Shown here: positions 1 to 9,202 of the stretch, in pieces
Layout: each line of letters begins with the position of its first letter
How positions within the stretch are numbered: position 1 is the stretch's first letter
From: Betaproteobacteria bacterium
GTDB taxonomy: Bacteria; Pseudomonadota; Gammaproteobacteria; Burkholderiales; Rhodocyclaceae
Direction of reading: 5' to 3'
Assembly: GCA_016720065.1 (NCBI GenBank)
Contig: JADJXY010000002.1
Location: forward strand, 2,369,001 to 2,433,000
DNA: 64,000 nt
Notes under the pieces: model-generated
What the model was told of the DNA's origin: nothing
The model's database searches: none
What the model saw: only the letters and a program-made list of their open reading frames with translations
Program-made: the position numbers and the translations under genes

Positions 1-1
1 C

Positions 2-115
2 GCGGCGTTGACCGCGCCGGGATCAAAGTCCCGCAATGAACGCGGTGCGCTTGGCATTGCCAAATTCAAATCCATTGCCCGGCTGCGCTGGAGTACGGAA
101 CCCGAAGCATCATGA
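2..115 (+). CDS. C-terminal end of an unrecognised gene upstream of pepP (partial)
   Basis: An open frame enters from the left edge and ends in a TGA at 113-115. This stop overlaps the pepP ATG as ATGA, the usual sign of translational coupling. Only the last 37 residues are visible, ending in ..RLRWSTEPEAS, and I do not recognise the family. The coupling makes it likely to be the gene before pepP in the same operon. A second frame, closing at 37-39, is also open from the edge, so the choice rests on the stop/start overlap. Confidence 0.45.
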   Translation, partial: AALTAPGSKSRNERGALGIAKFKSIARLRWSTEPEAS

Positions 116-1410
116 CCCACGCCCACTTTCTCGCCCGCCGCAAGCGCCTGTTGCAGACCATAGACTCCGGCGTCGCTATCGTCCCTACGGCCCCCGAGGT
201 CATCCGCAACCGCGACGCCCACCACCCCTACCGTTTCGACAGCTATTTCTGGTATCTCACCGGCTTTCCGGAACCGGACGCGGTGCTGGTGCTGGTGGGG
301 GGACAGCGGCCGAAATCCATTCTCTTCTGCCGCGAAAAGAACGAGGAGCGCGAAATCTGGGACGGCTTCCGCTACGGGCCCAAGGCGGCCAAGGCCGCTT
401 TCGGCTTCGACGCCGCTTACCCCATCAGCGAACTCGACAAGCGCCTGCCGCAACTGCTGGCCGACCGCCCGACCCTGTGGCACGCCGTCGGCCACGACCC
501 CGCCTGGGACGGCCGGGTCAACCAGGCCCTGAACGCCGTCCGCGCCCAGGCCCGGGCCGGCATCCGGGCGCCCCGGGCCATCCATGACCTGCGGGCCGAG
601 CTCGATGCCCTGCGCCTCATCAAGGACAGTGCGGAAACCGCGCTCCAGCGCCGCGCCGCCGACATCGCCAGCGCCGGCCACGCCCGGGCCATGCGCGCCT
701 GCCGGCCGGGCATGGCGGAGTACGAACTGGAAGCCGAGTTGACCTACGAATTCCGCCGCCGCGGCGCCGACGCCCACGCCTACACCCCCATCGTCGCCGG
801 CGGCGCCAACGCCTGCGTGCTGCACTACGTCAGCAACGACAAGGTGCTCAACGACAACACCCTGGTCCTCATCGACGCCGGCTGCGAAGTGCAGGGCTAC
901 GCCTCGGACATCACCCGCAGCTTCCCGGTTGGTGGCCGTTTCAACGCCGCCCAGAAGGACGTTTACGAAATCGTGCTGGCGGCGCAGAACGCGGCCTTCG
1001 CCGCCATCGCCCCCGGCCGCCACTTCATGGAGGCCCACGAGGCCGCCCTGCGGGTGCTCACCCGGGGGCTCGTCGACCTGAAGCTGCTCACCGGCGACGT
1101 CGACAACCTCATCGACAGCAAGGCCTACCAGCGTTTCTACATGCACCGCACCGGCCACTGGCTGGGCCTGGACGTACACGACGCCGGCGACTACAAGATC
1201 GGCAACGACTGGACGCCCCTGCTGCCTGGCATGACGCTGACCGTCGAGCCTGGCCTCTACATCCGCCCCGCCGCCGACATCCCGCCCGCCCTGGCCGGAA
1301 TCGGCATCCGCATCGAGGACGACGTGCGGGTCACCGAGGATGGCTGCGACGTCTACACCACTGCGCCCAAAACGGTGGCCGAAATCGAGGAAGTCATGCG
1401 CCATGACTGA
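112..1410 (+). CDS. pepP: Xaa-Pro aminopeptidase (aminopeptidase P)
   Basis: This 432-residue cytoplasmic metalloprotease removes N-terminal residues that precede proline. It has an N-terminal creatinase-like domain (about residues 1-170) and a C-terminal pita-bread M24 domain. The five metal ligands are visible: D255 (LIDAGCE), D266 (SDITRSF), H349 (HRTGHWLGLDVHD), E379 (VEPGLY) and E402 (RIEDD). Length matches the E. coli enzyme (about 440). The ATG overlaps the stop of the preceding frame, and the 3' end overlaps ubiH by 8 nt. The pepP-ubiH pairing is a classical proteobacterial arrangement. Confidence 0.95.
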   Translation: MTHAHFLARRKRLLQTIDSGVAIVPTAPEVIRNRDAHHPYRFDSYFWYLTGFPEPDAVLVLVGGQRPKSILFCREKNEEREIWDGFRYGPKAAKAAFGFDAAYPISELDKRLPQLLADRPTLWHAVGHDPAWDGRVNQALNAVRAQARAGIRAPRAIHDLRAELDALRLIKDSAETALQRRAADIASAGHARAMRACRPGMAEYELEAELTYEFRRRGADAHAYTPIVAGGANACVLHYVSNDKVLNDNTLVLIDAGCEVQGYASDITRSFPVGGRFNAAQKDVYEIVLAAQNAAFAAIAPGRHFMEAHEAALRVLTRGLVDLKLLTGDVDNLIDSKAYQRFYMHRTGHWLGLDVHDAGDYKIGNDWTPLLPGMTLTVEPGLYIRPAADIPPALAGIGIRIEDDVRVTEDGCDVYTTAPKTVAEIEEVMRHD

Positions 1411-2545
1411 CGCCCCTTCCTGCATCGACGTGCTGATCGTCGGCGCCGGCCCTGTGGGCATGACCCTGGCGCTGGCCCTGGCGGACGGGCCCTACAGCGT
1501 GCGCCTCGTCGATCGCCGCCCCCTGGCCGCCCAGGCCGGCGACCCACGGGCCCTGGCCCTCTCCCACGGCGCCCGGCAATTGCTCGAACCCCTGGGCGCC
1601 TGGCCCGCCCGGGCGGCGACGCCCATCGAAACCATCCACGTCTCCCAGAAAGGGGGCTTCGGTCGCACCGTGATGGACCGCGCCGAACACGGCCTGCCTG
1701 GCCTGGGCTACGTCGTGCGCTACCGCGATCTCGCCAGCGCCCTGGCGGCCCGCCTGCCCGCCGGCAGCGTGCTGGAAGAAAGCGAAATCCTGGACATCAG
1801 CCCTGGCGAAGACCGCGTTTGGGTCACCCTGCGCCAGGGCGGCGAAGTGCGCCGCATCGCCGCGAAAATCCTGGTGCACGCCGAAGGCACCCCTACCGAC
1901 GACCCCGGCGTCTCGGTCAGCGACTACCGCCAGCACGCGGTGATCGCCGAGGTGACTCCGACGCCGGGCCATGACCGCCGGGCCTGGGAACGCTTCACGC
2001 CTGACGGCCCCCTGGCCCTGCTGCCCCTGGGGGAAGAATACTCGGTGGTCTTCACCCTGCCCCCGGAAAAGGCCGACCGGGTCATGGCCCTCGACGACGC
2101 CGGCTTCATTGCCGCGCTGCAAGGGCAATTCGGCGGCCGCATCCGCTTCGCCAACCCCGGACCCCGCAGCCGGTTTCCGCTGGCCCTGCGCCTACGGGAC
2201 CAACTCGCCGACGGCCGCCAGGTGTGGGTCGGCAATACCGCCCAGACCCTGCACCCGGTCTCCGGACAGGGCTTCAACCTGGGCCTGCGCGATGCCAGGG
2301 AACTGGCCACGGCGCTCCTGGACCACGGCCCGGAACCCGCCGCCCTCAAGACCCACGCCGCCCGGCGCCGCCTCGACCGCCGGGGCGGTGCCTTGTTCAC
2401 CGACAGCATCGTGCGCGCCTTCTCCAACGACATCCCCCCCCTCAAGCTGCTGCGGGGCCTGGGACTGCTCGCCCTGGACCTCTGCCCCCCTGCCCGCCAT
2501 TTCGTCGCCAAGCGCATGATCTGGGGAGCACGGGCCTGGCCGTAA
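1403..2545 (+). CDS. ubiH: UbiH/VisC-type FAD monooxygenase (2-octaprenyl-6-methoxyphenol hydroxylase)
   Basis: This flavoprotein hydroxylase acts in the ring hydroxylations of ubiquinone biosynthesis. The N-terminal dinucleotide-binding fingerprint GAGPVGMTLALAL is at residues 13-25, and the second FAD motif (..GNTAQTLHPVSGQGFNLGLRDA..) lies near residue 280. At 380 residues it has the usual length. The ATG at 1403 is chosen because it puts the FAD motif near the N-terminus. A longer in-frame start at 1340 would add 21 unrelated residues inside pepP. The 8-nt overlap with pepP indicates one operon. UbiH fits by pepP context, but UbiF/VisC paralogs are hard to separate by eye. Confidence 0.88.
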   Translation: MTDAPSCIDVLIVGAGPVGMTLALALADGPYSVRLVDRRPLAAQAGDPRALALSHGARQLLEPLGAWPARAATPIETIHVSQKGGFGRTVMDRAEHGLPGLGYVVRYRDLASALAARLPAGSVLEESEILDISPGEDRVWVTLRQGGEVRRIAAKILVHAEGTPTDDPGVSVSDYRQHAVIAEVTPTPGHDRRAWERFTPDGPLALLPLGEEYSVVFTLPPEKADRVMALDDAGFIAALQGQFGGRIRFANPGPRSRFPLALRLRDQLADGRQVWVGNTAQTLHPVSGQGFNLGLRDARELATALLDHGPEPAALKTHAARRRLDRRGGALFTDSIVRAFSNDIPPLKLLRGLGLLALDLCPPARHFVAKRMIWGARAWP

Positions 2546-2646
2546 GAGGAGCGGAGGAAGCGATACATCCAAGGTGAAATGCGGCAAGACATCACGTGCC
2601 GAGCCCCCCCTTTCCCTCCTCACCCCCACCACCCTCACCGCCCCCC

Positions 2647-3522
2647 ATGCCCCTCCTCCAGGCCTGGTTCCTCGTACTCCGCCCCAAGACCCTGACCGTG
2701 TCCCTGTCGCCGGTCGTGGTGGGGACGGCGGTGGCGTGGCACGACACGGGCCGGCTGCTGGGGGGGCCCCTGCTGGCGGCCATCCTGGCGGCGGCCTTGA
2801 TCCAGATCGGCACCAATCTGTTCAACGACGTGGGCGATTTCCTGCGCGGCAGCGACACCCCGGACCGCCTGGGTCCGCCGCGGGCCACCGCCCAGGGCTG
2901 GCTGACACCCGCCCAGGTGCGGCGCGGGGCCTGGGGGGCCTTTTTCCTGGCGCTGCTATGCGGCGTCTATCTGGCCTTCCACGGCGGCTGGCCCATCGTC
3001 GCCATCGGCCTCGCGTCCCTCGCCGCCGGCTGGGCCTATACGGGCGGGCCTTTTCCCATCGCCTACCGGCCCCTGGGGGAAGTTTTCGTCTGGATTTTCT
3101 TCGGCCTGGTCGCCGTGGGCGGCAGCTACTACCTGCAAACCCTCGCCCTCACGCCCTTGGCCCTGGTGGCGGGGGGCCTGATCGGCCTCCACGCGGCGGC
3201 GGTCATCACCGTCAACAACTACCGGGACCTGGACGGGGACGCCCGCAACGGCAAGAACACCCTGGCCGTGCTCCTGGGCCGACCCGCCACCCGTCAGCTC
3301 TACCGGGCCGAGATGCTCGCCCCCTACCTCGGCCTGGGGCTTCTGGTCCCCAGCCTGGGGCCGGCGAGCACCCTGCCCCTACTCACCCTGCCGCTGGGTC
3401 TTGGACTGGTTCGCCGCTTCTGCCGGGAACCGGTGGGCCCCGTCTTCAACACCCTGCTGGCTGCCACCGCCGGCCTGCAACTCGTCTTCGGCCTGCTGCT
3501 CGCCATCGCCTTCGTACTCTGA
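2647..3522 (+). CDS. UbiA-family prenyltransferase, MenA-like
   Basis: A 291-residue multi-pass membrane protein of the UbiA superfamily, which prenylates aromatic acids. The two Asp-rich substrate/Mg motifs are present: NLFNDVGDF near residue 57 and NNYRDLDGD near residue 191. The N-terminal KTLTVSLSPVVVGTAVAW and the spacing resemble 1,4-dihydroxy-2-naphthoate polyprenyltransferase (MenA), the step that makes demethylmenaquinone. The ATG at 2647 is preferred because the 17 residues upstream are a Pro/Ser-rich read-through. No other menaquinone gene is visible, so MenA is a family-level call and another aromatic prenyl acceptor is possible. Confidence 0.75.
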   Translation: MPLLQAWFLVLRPKTLTVSLSPVVVGTAVAWHDTGRLLGGPLLAAILAAALIQIGTNLFNDVGDFLRGSDTPDRLGPPRATAQGWLTPAQVRRGAWGAFFLALLCGVYLAFHGGWPIVAIGLASLAAGWAYTGGPFPIAYRPLGEVFVWIFFGLVAVGGSYYLQTLALTPLALVAGGLIGLHAAAVITVNNYRDLDGDARNGKNTLAVLLGRPATRQLYRAEMLAPYLGLGLLVPSLGPASTLPLLTLPLGLGLVRRFCREPVGPVFNTLLAATAGLQLVFGLLLAIAFVL

Positions 3523-3562
3523 ACCCCTTCCCCGACCCTCCAATGCCGCCAAGGATTTTTCC

Positions 3563-3967
3563 GTGACCATCGCCAGCTTCGCCGACCTCCTCACCGCCGC
3601 CCGCCAGCAAGCCAATCCCCAGCGCCTGCTCTTTGTCTTCACCCGCGCCGAATTGCCCGAGAACGCCAGTCCCGAGGAGATTCGCCGCTTCGAGAACGGC
3701 CGCGGCGGCGCCCTGGCGCCGGTCATGTTCGTGGACAAGAAGACCAGCGAATTGCAAAGCTTCACGGAACTGGTCGAGGAGTCCCGCCATACCGGCCAAT
3801 CCTGGGATCTGGTCTTCGTCGGCTGCCTGGGGGGCAACGACCGGCGCGGCCCCAGCGACGACGATGCGCAGCAGGCCCTGGAAACAATGGTCAAGTCGAT
3901 CCAGGGTGGCATGGTTTCCCATCTCCTGGCCTATCGGCCGGACGGCGAGCAGGTCAGTTTCGCCTGA
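3563..3967 (+). CDS. Conserved betaproteobacterial protein of unknown function
   Basis: A 134-residue soluble protein starting at a GTG, with AAGGA about 7 nt upstream. It has no signal peptide or membrane segment. The sequence (LLFVFTRAELPEN.., ..GGALAPVMFVDK.., ..ESRHTGQSWDLVFV..) matches my memory of a small family common in Betaproteobacteria and often labelled 'ribonucleotide reductase subunit alpha' in databases. That label has no support here: no radical-site or nucleotide-binding motif is visible. It follows the prenyltransferase by 40 nt and may be co-transcribed. Function unknown. Confidence 0.8.
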   Translation: MTIASFADLLTAARQQANPQRLLFVFTRAELPENASPEEIRRFENGRGGALAPVMFVDKKTSELQSFTELVEESRHTGQSWDLVFVGCLGGNDRRGPSDDDAQQALETMVKSIQGGMVSHLLAYRPDGEQVSFA

Positions 3968-4193
3968 GCGCCCGGGAAAATTCCCTTCGGCGCCCCGCTT
4001 CCCGGTTCGCCCTGCGCGACCGGGGCGCGGGGGGCTGTCGCGGCCCCACGCCAGCCGATCCCGAACCTCTTCGGAAGCACCGCCAGTCCCGCCCCGCCCC
4101 TCCGGGAAAACCCCCGCCTGACTATTTCTTAGGCGCCGCTTGAGGTAGAATCCCGCCTCTCCCCCCGCCTGCTTTACCGGCCTGCGCGCGCCC

Positions 4194-5213
4194 ATGGATT
4201 TCCTCGGTTTCAAGCTCCGCAACAACCTTTTCGTCGCGCCCATGGCCGGGGTCACTGATCGCCCCTTCCGCCAGTTGTGCAAGAAAATGGGCGCCGGGCT
4301 GGCGGTTTCCGAGATGGTGACCTCCAATTCGCTGCTCTACGGCAGCGCCAAGACCCTGCGCCGCGCCAACCACGAAGGCGAAGTGGCGCCGATCTCGGTG
4401 CAGATCGCCGGCGCCGACCCGAAGATGATGGCCGAGGCCGCCCGCCACAACGTCGACAACGGCGCCCAGATCATCGACATCAACATGGGGTGCCCGGCCA
4501 AGAAGGTGTGCAACGTCATGGCCGGCTCGGCCCTGATGCAGAACGAGAAGCTGGTGGGCGCCATCCTCGACGCCGTGGTCGGCGCCGTGCCGGGCACGCC
4601 GGTGACGCTCAAGTTCCGCACCGGCTGGAACCTGGCCAACAAGAACGCCCCCACCATCGCCCGCATCGCCGAGAGCGCAGGCGTGCGCGCCGTGGCCATC
4701 CACGGTCGCACCCGCTGCCAGCAATACACGGGCGAGGCGGAGTACGACACCATTTCCCTGGTGAAGACCCTGGTCGGCATCCCGGTCATCGCCAACGGCG
4801 ACATCGCCACCCCGGAAAAAGCCCGGCAAGTCCTCGACAGGACCGGCGCCGACGGCCTCATGATCGGCCGCGCCGCCCAGGGCCGCCCCTGGCTGTTCCG
4901 GGAAATCGAACATTACCTGAAGACCGGCGAGCATCTGCCGCCGGCCCGGGTCGATGAAATCCACGGCATCCTGCAGGAGCACCTGGAAGACCTCTACGCC
5001 TTTTACGGGTTGGAGACGGGCTTTCGGGTCGCGAGGAAACATATCGCGTGGTACACGAAAGGATTGGCAGGTTCAGCCGCCTTTCGCCATTACATGAACC
5101 AGTTGCCCAGCATCGAGCTGCAACGCCAGGCCGTGAATGACTTCTTTTACGACCTGGCCGGACGGTCCGAGCATCTGCAATATATCCACACAAAGGAGGA
5201 GTTGGCAGCATGA
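4194..5213 (+). CDS. dusB: tRNA-dihydrouridine synthase B
   Basis: This flavin-dependent TIM-barrel enzyme reduces specific uridines of tRNA to dihydrouridine. At 339 residues it has the usual length. It shows APMAGVTDRPFR near residue 14, the catalytic-cysteine region NMGCPAKKVCN near residue 100, and the FMN phosphate-binding GADGLMIGRAAQGRPW near residue 220. It is followed by fis with a 4-nt ATGA overlap, the conserved dusB-fis operon of Proteobacteria. The 226-nt spacer upstream is GC-rich and contains a TAGAAT hexamer at 4146-4151 that could be a -10 element, though the -35 is poor. Confidence 0.95.
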   Translation: MDFLGFKLRNNLFVAPMAGVTDRPFRQLCKKMGAGLAVSEMVTSNSLLYGSAKTLRRANHEGEVAPISVQIAGADPKMMAEAARHNVDNGAQIIDINMGCPAKKVCNVMAGSALMQNEKLVGAILDAVVGAVPGTPVTLKFRTGWNLANKNAPTIARIAESAGVRAVAIHGRTRCQQYTGEAEYDTISLVKTLVGIPVIANGDIATPEKARQVLDRTGADGLMIGRAAQGRPWLFREIEHYLKTGEHLPPARVDEIHGILQEHLEDLYAFYGLETGFRVARKHIAWYTKGLAGSAAFRHYMNQLPSIELQRQAVNDFFYDLAGRSEHLQYIHTKEELAA

Positions 5214-5443
5214 GCCAACAAGACATATCGGCGTGCGTCGTGGGCGCCCTCGAGCAGTACTTTCACGACCTGGATGGGGAAAAACCGGCGGCAATATATG
5301 ACATGGTACTAAAAAGTGTGGAGAAACCCATGCTGCAGGTGGTCCTGGCCAAGGCCAGCGGCAACCAGACCCTGGCGGCCGACATGCTCGGCATCAATCG
5401 CAACACCCTGCGCAAGAAACTCACCGAATACCAACTTCTTTAG
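5210..5443 (+). CDS. fis: Fis-family nucleoid-associated regulator
   Basis: A 77-residue DNA-binding protein that bends DNA and modulates transcription with growth phase. The C-terminal helix-turn-helix is clear (..NQTLAADMLGINRNTLRKKLTEYQLL). The short N-terminus, lacking most of the beta-hairpin of E. coli Fis (98 residues), is normal for Betaproteobacteria. Its ATG overlaps the dusB stop (ATGA), which indicates coupled translation. The gene lies 6 nt before purH. Confidence 0.95.
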   Translation: MSQQDISACVVGALEQYFHDLDGEKPAAIYDMVLKSVEKPMLQVVLAKASGNQTLAADMLGINRNTLRKKLTEYQLL

Positions 5444-5449
5444 ATTCCC

Positions 5450-7054
5450 ATGACCGTCAAGCAAGCCCTGATTTCCGTCTCCGACAAGACGGGTGTACTC
5501 GCATTCGCCCAGGGCCTTGCCGCCCAGGGCGTCAAGCTCCTGTCCACCGGCGGCACCGCCAAGCTGCTGCGGGATGCCGGCCTGGCCGTCACCGAAATCG
5601 GCGACTACACCGGCTTCCCGGAAATGCTCGATGGCCGGGTCAAGACCCTGCACCCCAAGGTGCACGGCGGCATCCTGGCCCGCCGGGATCTGGCCGAGCA
5701 CAGGGCCACCCTCGAGCAGCACGGCATTCCGATGATCGACCTGGTGTGCGTGAATCTCTACCCCTTCGCCGCCACCATCGCCAAGGCCGGCGTGACGCTG
5801 GAAGACGCCATCGAGAACATCGACATCGGCGGTCCGGCCATGGTCCGTTCCTCGGCCAAGAACTACGCCGGCGTCGCGATCGTCACCGATCCGGCCGACT
5901 ACCAGCCGCTGCTCGACGAGATGAAGGCCAACGGCGGCGCCCTGCAACTGGCCACCCGCTTCAATCTGGCCAAGAAAGCCTTCACCCACACCGCCCGCTA
6001 CGACAGCATGATCGCCAACTGGCTGACCGGCCTGGAAGAAAATGCCGAGTCCAAGCCGGCAGAGGCTGCCCCGACCCCGGCGATCTTCCCGGCCAGGCTG
6101 CAACTGGCCTTCGACCGGGTGGAAATTCTGCGTTACGGCGAGAACGCCCACCAGTCGGCCGCCTTCTACCGCGACACGACGCCGTTGGCCGGCAGCATCG
6201 CCGCCTACACCCAGTTGCAGGGCAAGGAACTGTCCTACAACAACATCGCCGATTCGGACGCCGCCTGGGAGTGCGTCAAGGCTTTCGACGCGAGTGCCGG
6301 CCAACGCGCCTGCGTCATCATCAAGCACGCCAACCCCTGCGGCGTGGCCATCGCCGGCACCCTGCTCGGCGCCTACGAAAAGGCCTTCAAGACCGACTCC
6401 ACCTCCGCTTTCGGCGGCATCATCGCCTTCAACGGCGAAGTCGGCCTCGACGTGGTCAACGCCATGAACGAAAGAAAGCACTTCGTCGAAGTGCTGCTCG
6501 CCCCGTCCTTCACCGCCGAAGCCAAGGCGGCGCTCGCCGCCAAGACCAACCTGCGCGTACTGGTGGTGCCCCTCGGCCGTGACCTCAACAAGCTGGAACT
6601 GAAGCGCGTCGGCGGCGGCCTGCTGGTGCAGACGGCCGACGACTTCACCGCCCAGGCTTCCGGTCTGAAGGTGGTCACTAAGGTGCAGCCTACGCCTACG
6701 CAGATCGAAGACCTGCTCTTCGCCGAGCGCGTCGCCAAGTTCGTCAAGTCCAACGCCATCGTCTTCTGCGGCGGCGGCATGACCCTGGGGGTCGGGGCAG
6801 GCCAGATGAGCCGCGTCGATTCGACCCGGATCGCCAGCATCAAGGCCACCAACGCCGGCCTGTCGCTCAAGGGTTCGGTCGTGGCGTCGGATGCCTTCTT
6901 CCCCTTCCGCGACGGCCTCGACGTGGTGGCCGAAGCCGGCGCCGTGGCAGTCATCCAGCCCGGCGGCTCCATGCGCGACGAGGAAGTCATCGCCGCGGCC
7001 GACGAGCACGGCATCGCCATGGTCTTCACCGGCGCCCGCCACTTCCGCCACTGA
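5450..7054 (+). CDS. purH: Bifunctional AICAR formyltransferase / IMP cyclohydrolase
   Basis: The last two steps of de novo purine synthesis (AICAR to FAICAR to IMP) are combined in this 534-residue enzyme. The N-terminal cyclohydrolase domain (MGS-like, ..LISVSDKTGVLAFAQGL.., ..LLSTGGTAKLL..) covers about residues 1-195. The C-terminal transformylase domain has the conserved KHANPCGVA and the SFRDGLDV-like FPFRDGLDVVAEAG near residue 485. The first codon is 6 nt after fis, a close link seen in several Betaproteobacteria. Confidence 0.97.
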   Translation: MTVKQALISVSDKTGVLAFAQGLAAQGVKLLSTGGTAKLLRDAGLAVTEIGDYTGFPEMLDGRVKTLHPKVHGGILARRDLAEHRATLEQHGIPMIDLVCVNLYPFAATIAKAGVTLEDAIENIDIGGPAMVRSSAKNYAGVAIVTDPADYQPLLDEMKANGGALQLATRFNLAKKAFTHTARYDSMIANWLTGLEENAESKPAEAAPTPAIFPARLQLAFDRVEILRYGENAHQSAAFYRDTTPLAGSIAAYTQLQGKELSYNNIADSDAAWECVKAFDASAGQRACVIIKHANPCGVAIAGTLLGAYEKAFKTDSTSAFGGIIAFNGEVGLDVVNAMNERKHFVEVLLAPSFTAEAKAALAAKTNLRVLVVPLGRDLNKLELKRVGGGLLVQTADDFTAQASGLKVVTKVQPTPTQIEDLLFAERVAKFVKSNAIVFCGGGMTLGVGAGQMSRVDSTRIASIKATNAGLSLKGSVVASDAFFPFRDGLDVVAEAGAVAVIQPGGSMRDEEVIAAADEHGIAMVFTGARHFRH

Positions 7055-7185
7055 TTTCGTGCCCGGCTGCGCCGTGACTTGTCGACTTCGCCTCGCCGTG
7101 CAACAGCACTGTCTTCGGCGCGTCTTCGCGTCACGCCTTCGCCGTCCGCGAAATCGCACTATGGGAAATTGAAGGAAAACCACGC

Positions 7186-8475
7186 ATGAAACTCCTCGTC
7201 ATCGGCTCCGGCGGTCGTGAGCACGCCATGGCCTGGCGCCTCGCCAAATCCCCCGGTCTGCAAAAGGTTTACGTCGCCCCGGGCAACGCCGGCACGGCCC
7301 GGGAGCACGAGTTGCAGAACATCGCCCTCGGGGATCCGGTCGCGCTGGCCGATTTCGCCGCAAAGGAAAAGATCCATCTCACCGTCGTCGGTCCCGAGGC
7401 GCCCCTGGCTGCCGGAGTGGTCAATATCTTCCGCGCCCGCGGCCTGAAGATCTTCGGCCCCACCAAGGAAGCCGCCCAGCTCGAATCCTCCAAGGATTTC
7501 GCCAAGCGCTTCATGGCCCGCCACGGCATCCCGACGGCCGAGTTCGAGACCTTCTCAGATGCCACGGCCGCCCACGCCTACATCGACAGGAAGGGCGCCC
7601 CCATCGTCATCAAGGCCGACGGCCTCGCGGCCGGCAAAGGTGTGGTCGTCGCCATGACCCTGGCCGAGGCCCACGCCGCCATCGACGACATGCTGTCCGG
7701 CAACAAGCTGGGCGTGCAGCACAATGAGGCGGGCGCCCGCGTCGTCATCGAGGAATTCCTCGATGGCGAGGAAGCCAGCTTCATCGTCATGGTGGACGGC
7801 AAGAACGTCCTGGCCCTGGCCTCCAGCCAGGACCACAAGCGCATCGGCGACGGCGACACCGGCCCCAACACCGGCGGCATGGGCGCCTATTCGCCGGCCC
7901 CGGTGGTCACCCCGGAAATCCACGCCAAGGCCATGCGGGAAGTCATCCTGCCCACGGTGCGCGGCATGGCGGCCGACGGCATCCCCTACACCGGCTTCCT
8001 CTACGCCGGCCTGATGATCGCCAAGGACGGCACGGTCAAGACCCTGGAATTCAATTGCCGCATGGGCGACCCCGAGACCCAGCCCATCCTCATGCGTTTG
8101 AAGTCCGACTTCGTCGATCTGCTGGAACACGGCGTCGCCGGCACCCTGGACCAGGTGGAAGCCGAGTGGGACCGCCGCATCGCCCTGGGCGTCGTCCTCG
8201 CCGCCGCCCGCTACCCCGACACGCCGAAGAAGGGCGACCCCATCGCCGGACTGCCCGAGGGCAACGCCTTTTCCGACGCTGTCCACGTCTTTCACGCCGG
8301 CACGGCAGAAAAGGATGGCCAGGTCGTCACCTCCGGAGGCCGCGTGCTGTGCGTCACCGCCCTGGGCGAGAACGTCCGCCAGGCGCAGAAGCTGGCCTAC
8401 GAGGCCGCCGGGCGGATCACCTGGGACGGCCTGCAATACCGCAAGGACATCGGCCACCGCGCCCTCAGCCGCTGA
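7186..8475 (+). CDS. purD: Phosphoribosylamine-glycine ligase
   Basis: This ATP-grasp enzyme forms GAR from phosphoribosylamine and glycine in purine synthesis. At 429 residues it has the usual length. It starts MKLLVIGSGGREHAMAWRL, contains the family's KADGLAAGKGV near residue 145, and ends with NCRMGDPETQ and the C-terminal GARS domain. A GGAAA-type ribosome site precedes the ATG. It is separated from purH by a 131-nt spacer that carries GATTTCG/CGAAATC at its ends. Confidence 0.97.
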   Translation: MKLLVIGSGGREHAMAWRLAKSPGLQKVYVAPGNAGTAREHELQNIALGDPVALADFAAKEKIHLTVVGPEAPLAAGVVNIFRARGLKIFGPTKEAAQLESSKDFAKRFMARHGIPTAEFETFSDATAAHAYIDRKGAPIVIKADGLAAGKGVVVAMTLAEAHAAIDDMLSGNKLGVQHNEAGARVVIEEFLDGEEASFIVMVDGKNVLALASSQDHKRIGDGDTGPNTGGMGAYSPAPVVTPEIHAKAMREVILPTVRGMAADGIPYTGFLYAGLMIAKDGTVKTLEFNCRMGDPETQPILMRLKSDFVDLLEHGVAGTLDQVEAEWDRRIALGVVLAAARYPDTPKKGDPIAGLPEGNAFSDAVHVFHAGTAEKDGQVVTSGGRVLCVTALGENVRQAQKLAYEAAGRITWDGLQYRKDIGHRALSR

Positions 8476-8499
8476 CCCCCACCCATCGGGAGAAACCCC

Positions 8500-9198
8500 A
8501 TGACCAGCGAAAACGAGCCGGTGCTTCTGGTCGATTTCGAGAATATCCAGGATCTGGATTACTTGAAAAAGCTGAGAAACACCGACTACGAGGTTCGTGT
8601 ATTTGTCGGCCCACACCAGACGAAACTCCCGACTTCCCTGGTGCGCCAGACCCAGCCTTTCGGAAATCGCCTTCAGTGGATACAAATGGAGGGGCATGGG
8701 AAGAATGCGCTGGACTTCCATATTGCGTACACCATCGGTCTGCTCTCCGCTGTCGATGGGCGAAAGCGCAGAATTTTCGTTCTCTCGAAGGACGCTGGTT
8801 TCGATCCGCTGATCAGCTACCTGAACAAGCGAAACATCCTCTGCAAGCGCGTTGAGGAACTTGGAAAATTCCTGACCAATGAGGAGGCCGGCCACTCCAT
8901 GGCTTCATCATCGCCGGAGCCACCACTGCCTCTGCCGGATTCGGCGCACCAGGAGGATGACACCCCAACGCCTTCTCCATGCAGGGTACGTTCGCCGACG
9001 CTGAATGAAGTCCTTCTCCACCTAAATTCCCTTCAACCGCGCACGCGCCCAAAGAAGCCAGGAACCCTCGCTGCCCATCTTGCCAGCCATTTCAAGAAGA
9101 GTGGCACAGGCACGGACTTCCCCCACATCGTTAAGGAACTCGTGGTTATCGGAAAAATTTCGGTGAACGGCGACGCCCTGACCTACCACCTTAAGTAG
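8500..9198 (+). CDS. PIN/NYN-type nuclease-like protein
   Basis: A 232-residue protein whose N-terminal half looks like a PIN/NYN RNase fold: LLVDFENIQ (first acidic motif, residues 9-17), HGKNALDFHIAYTIG (second, near 65-80) and FVLSKDAGFDPLISYL (third, near 92-107). These give the spaced Asp cluster expected for a metal-dependent nuclease. The middle (about 130-165) is a Ser/Pro-rich linker. The C-terminus may be a small RNA- or DNA-binding module (TLAAHLASHFKK..). Base composition is visibly lower in GC than purD and hemF on either side, suggesting transfer. It sits 24 nt after purD and 4 nt before hemF. The target is unknown; RNA cleavage is family inference. Confidence 0.75.
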   Translation: MTSENEPVLLVDFENIQDLDYLKKLRNTDYEVRVFVGPHQTKLPTSLVRQTQPFGNRLQWIQMEGHGKNALDFHIAYTIGLLSAVDGRKRRIFVLSKDAGFDPLISYLNKRNILCKRVEELGKFLTNEEAGHSMASSSPEPPLPLPDSAHQEDDTPTPSPCRVRSPTLNEVLLHLNSLQPRTRPKKPGTLAAHLASHFKKSGTGTDFPHIVKELVVIGKISVNGDALTYHLK

Positions 9199-9202
9199 CC
9201 CC

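Noticed and set aside
7055..7185. MITE-like element between purH and purD (GATTTCG..CGAAATC ends)
   Set aside because: The terminal repeats are only 7 bp and no second copy was found in the window, so it may be chance.
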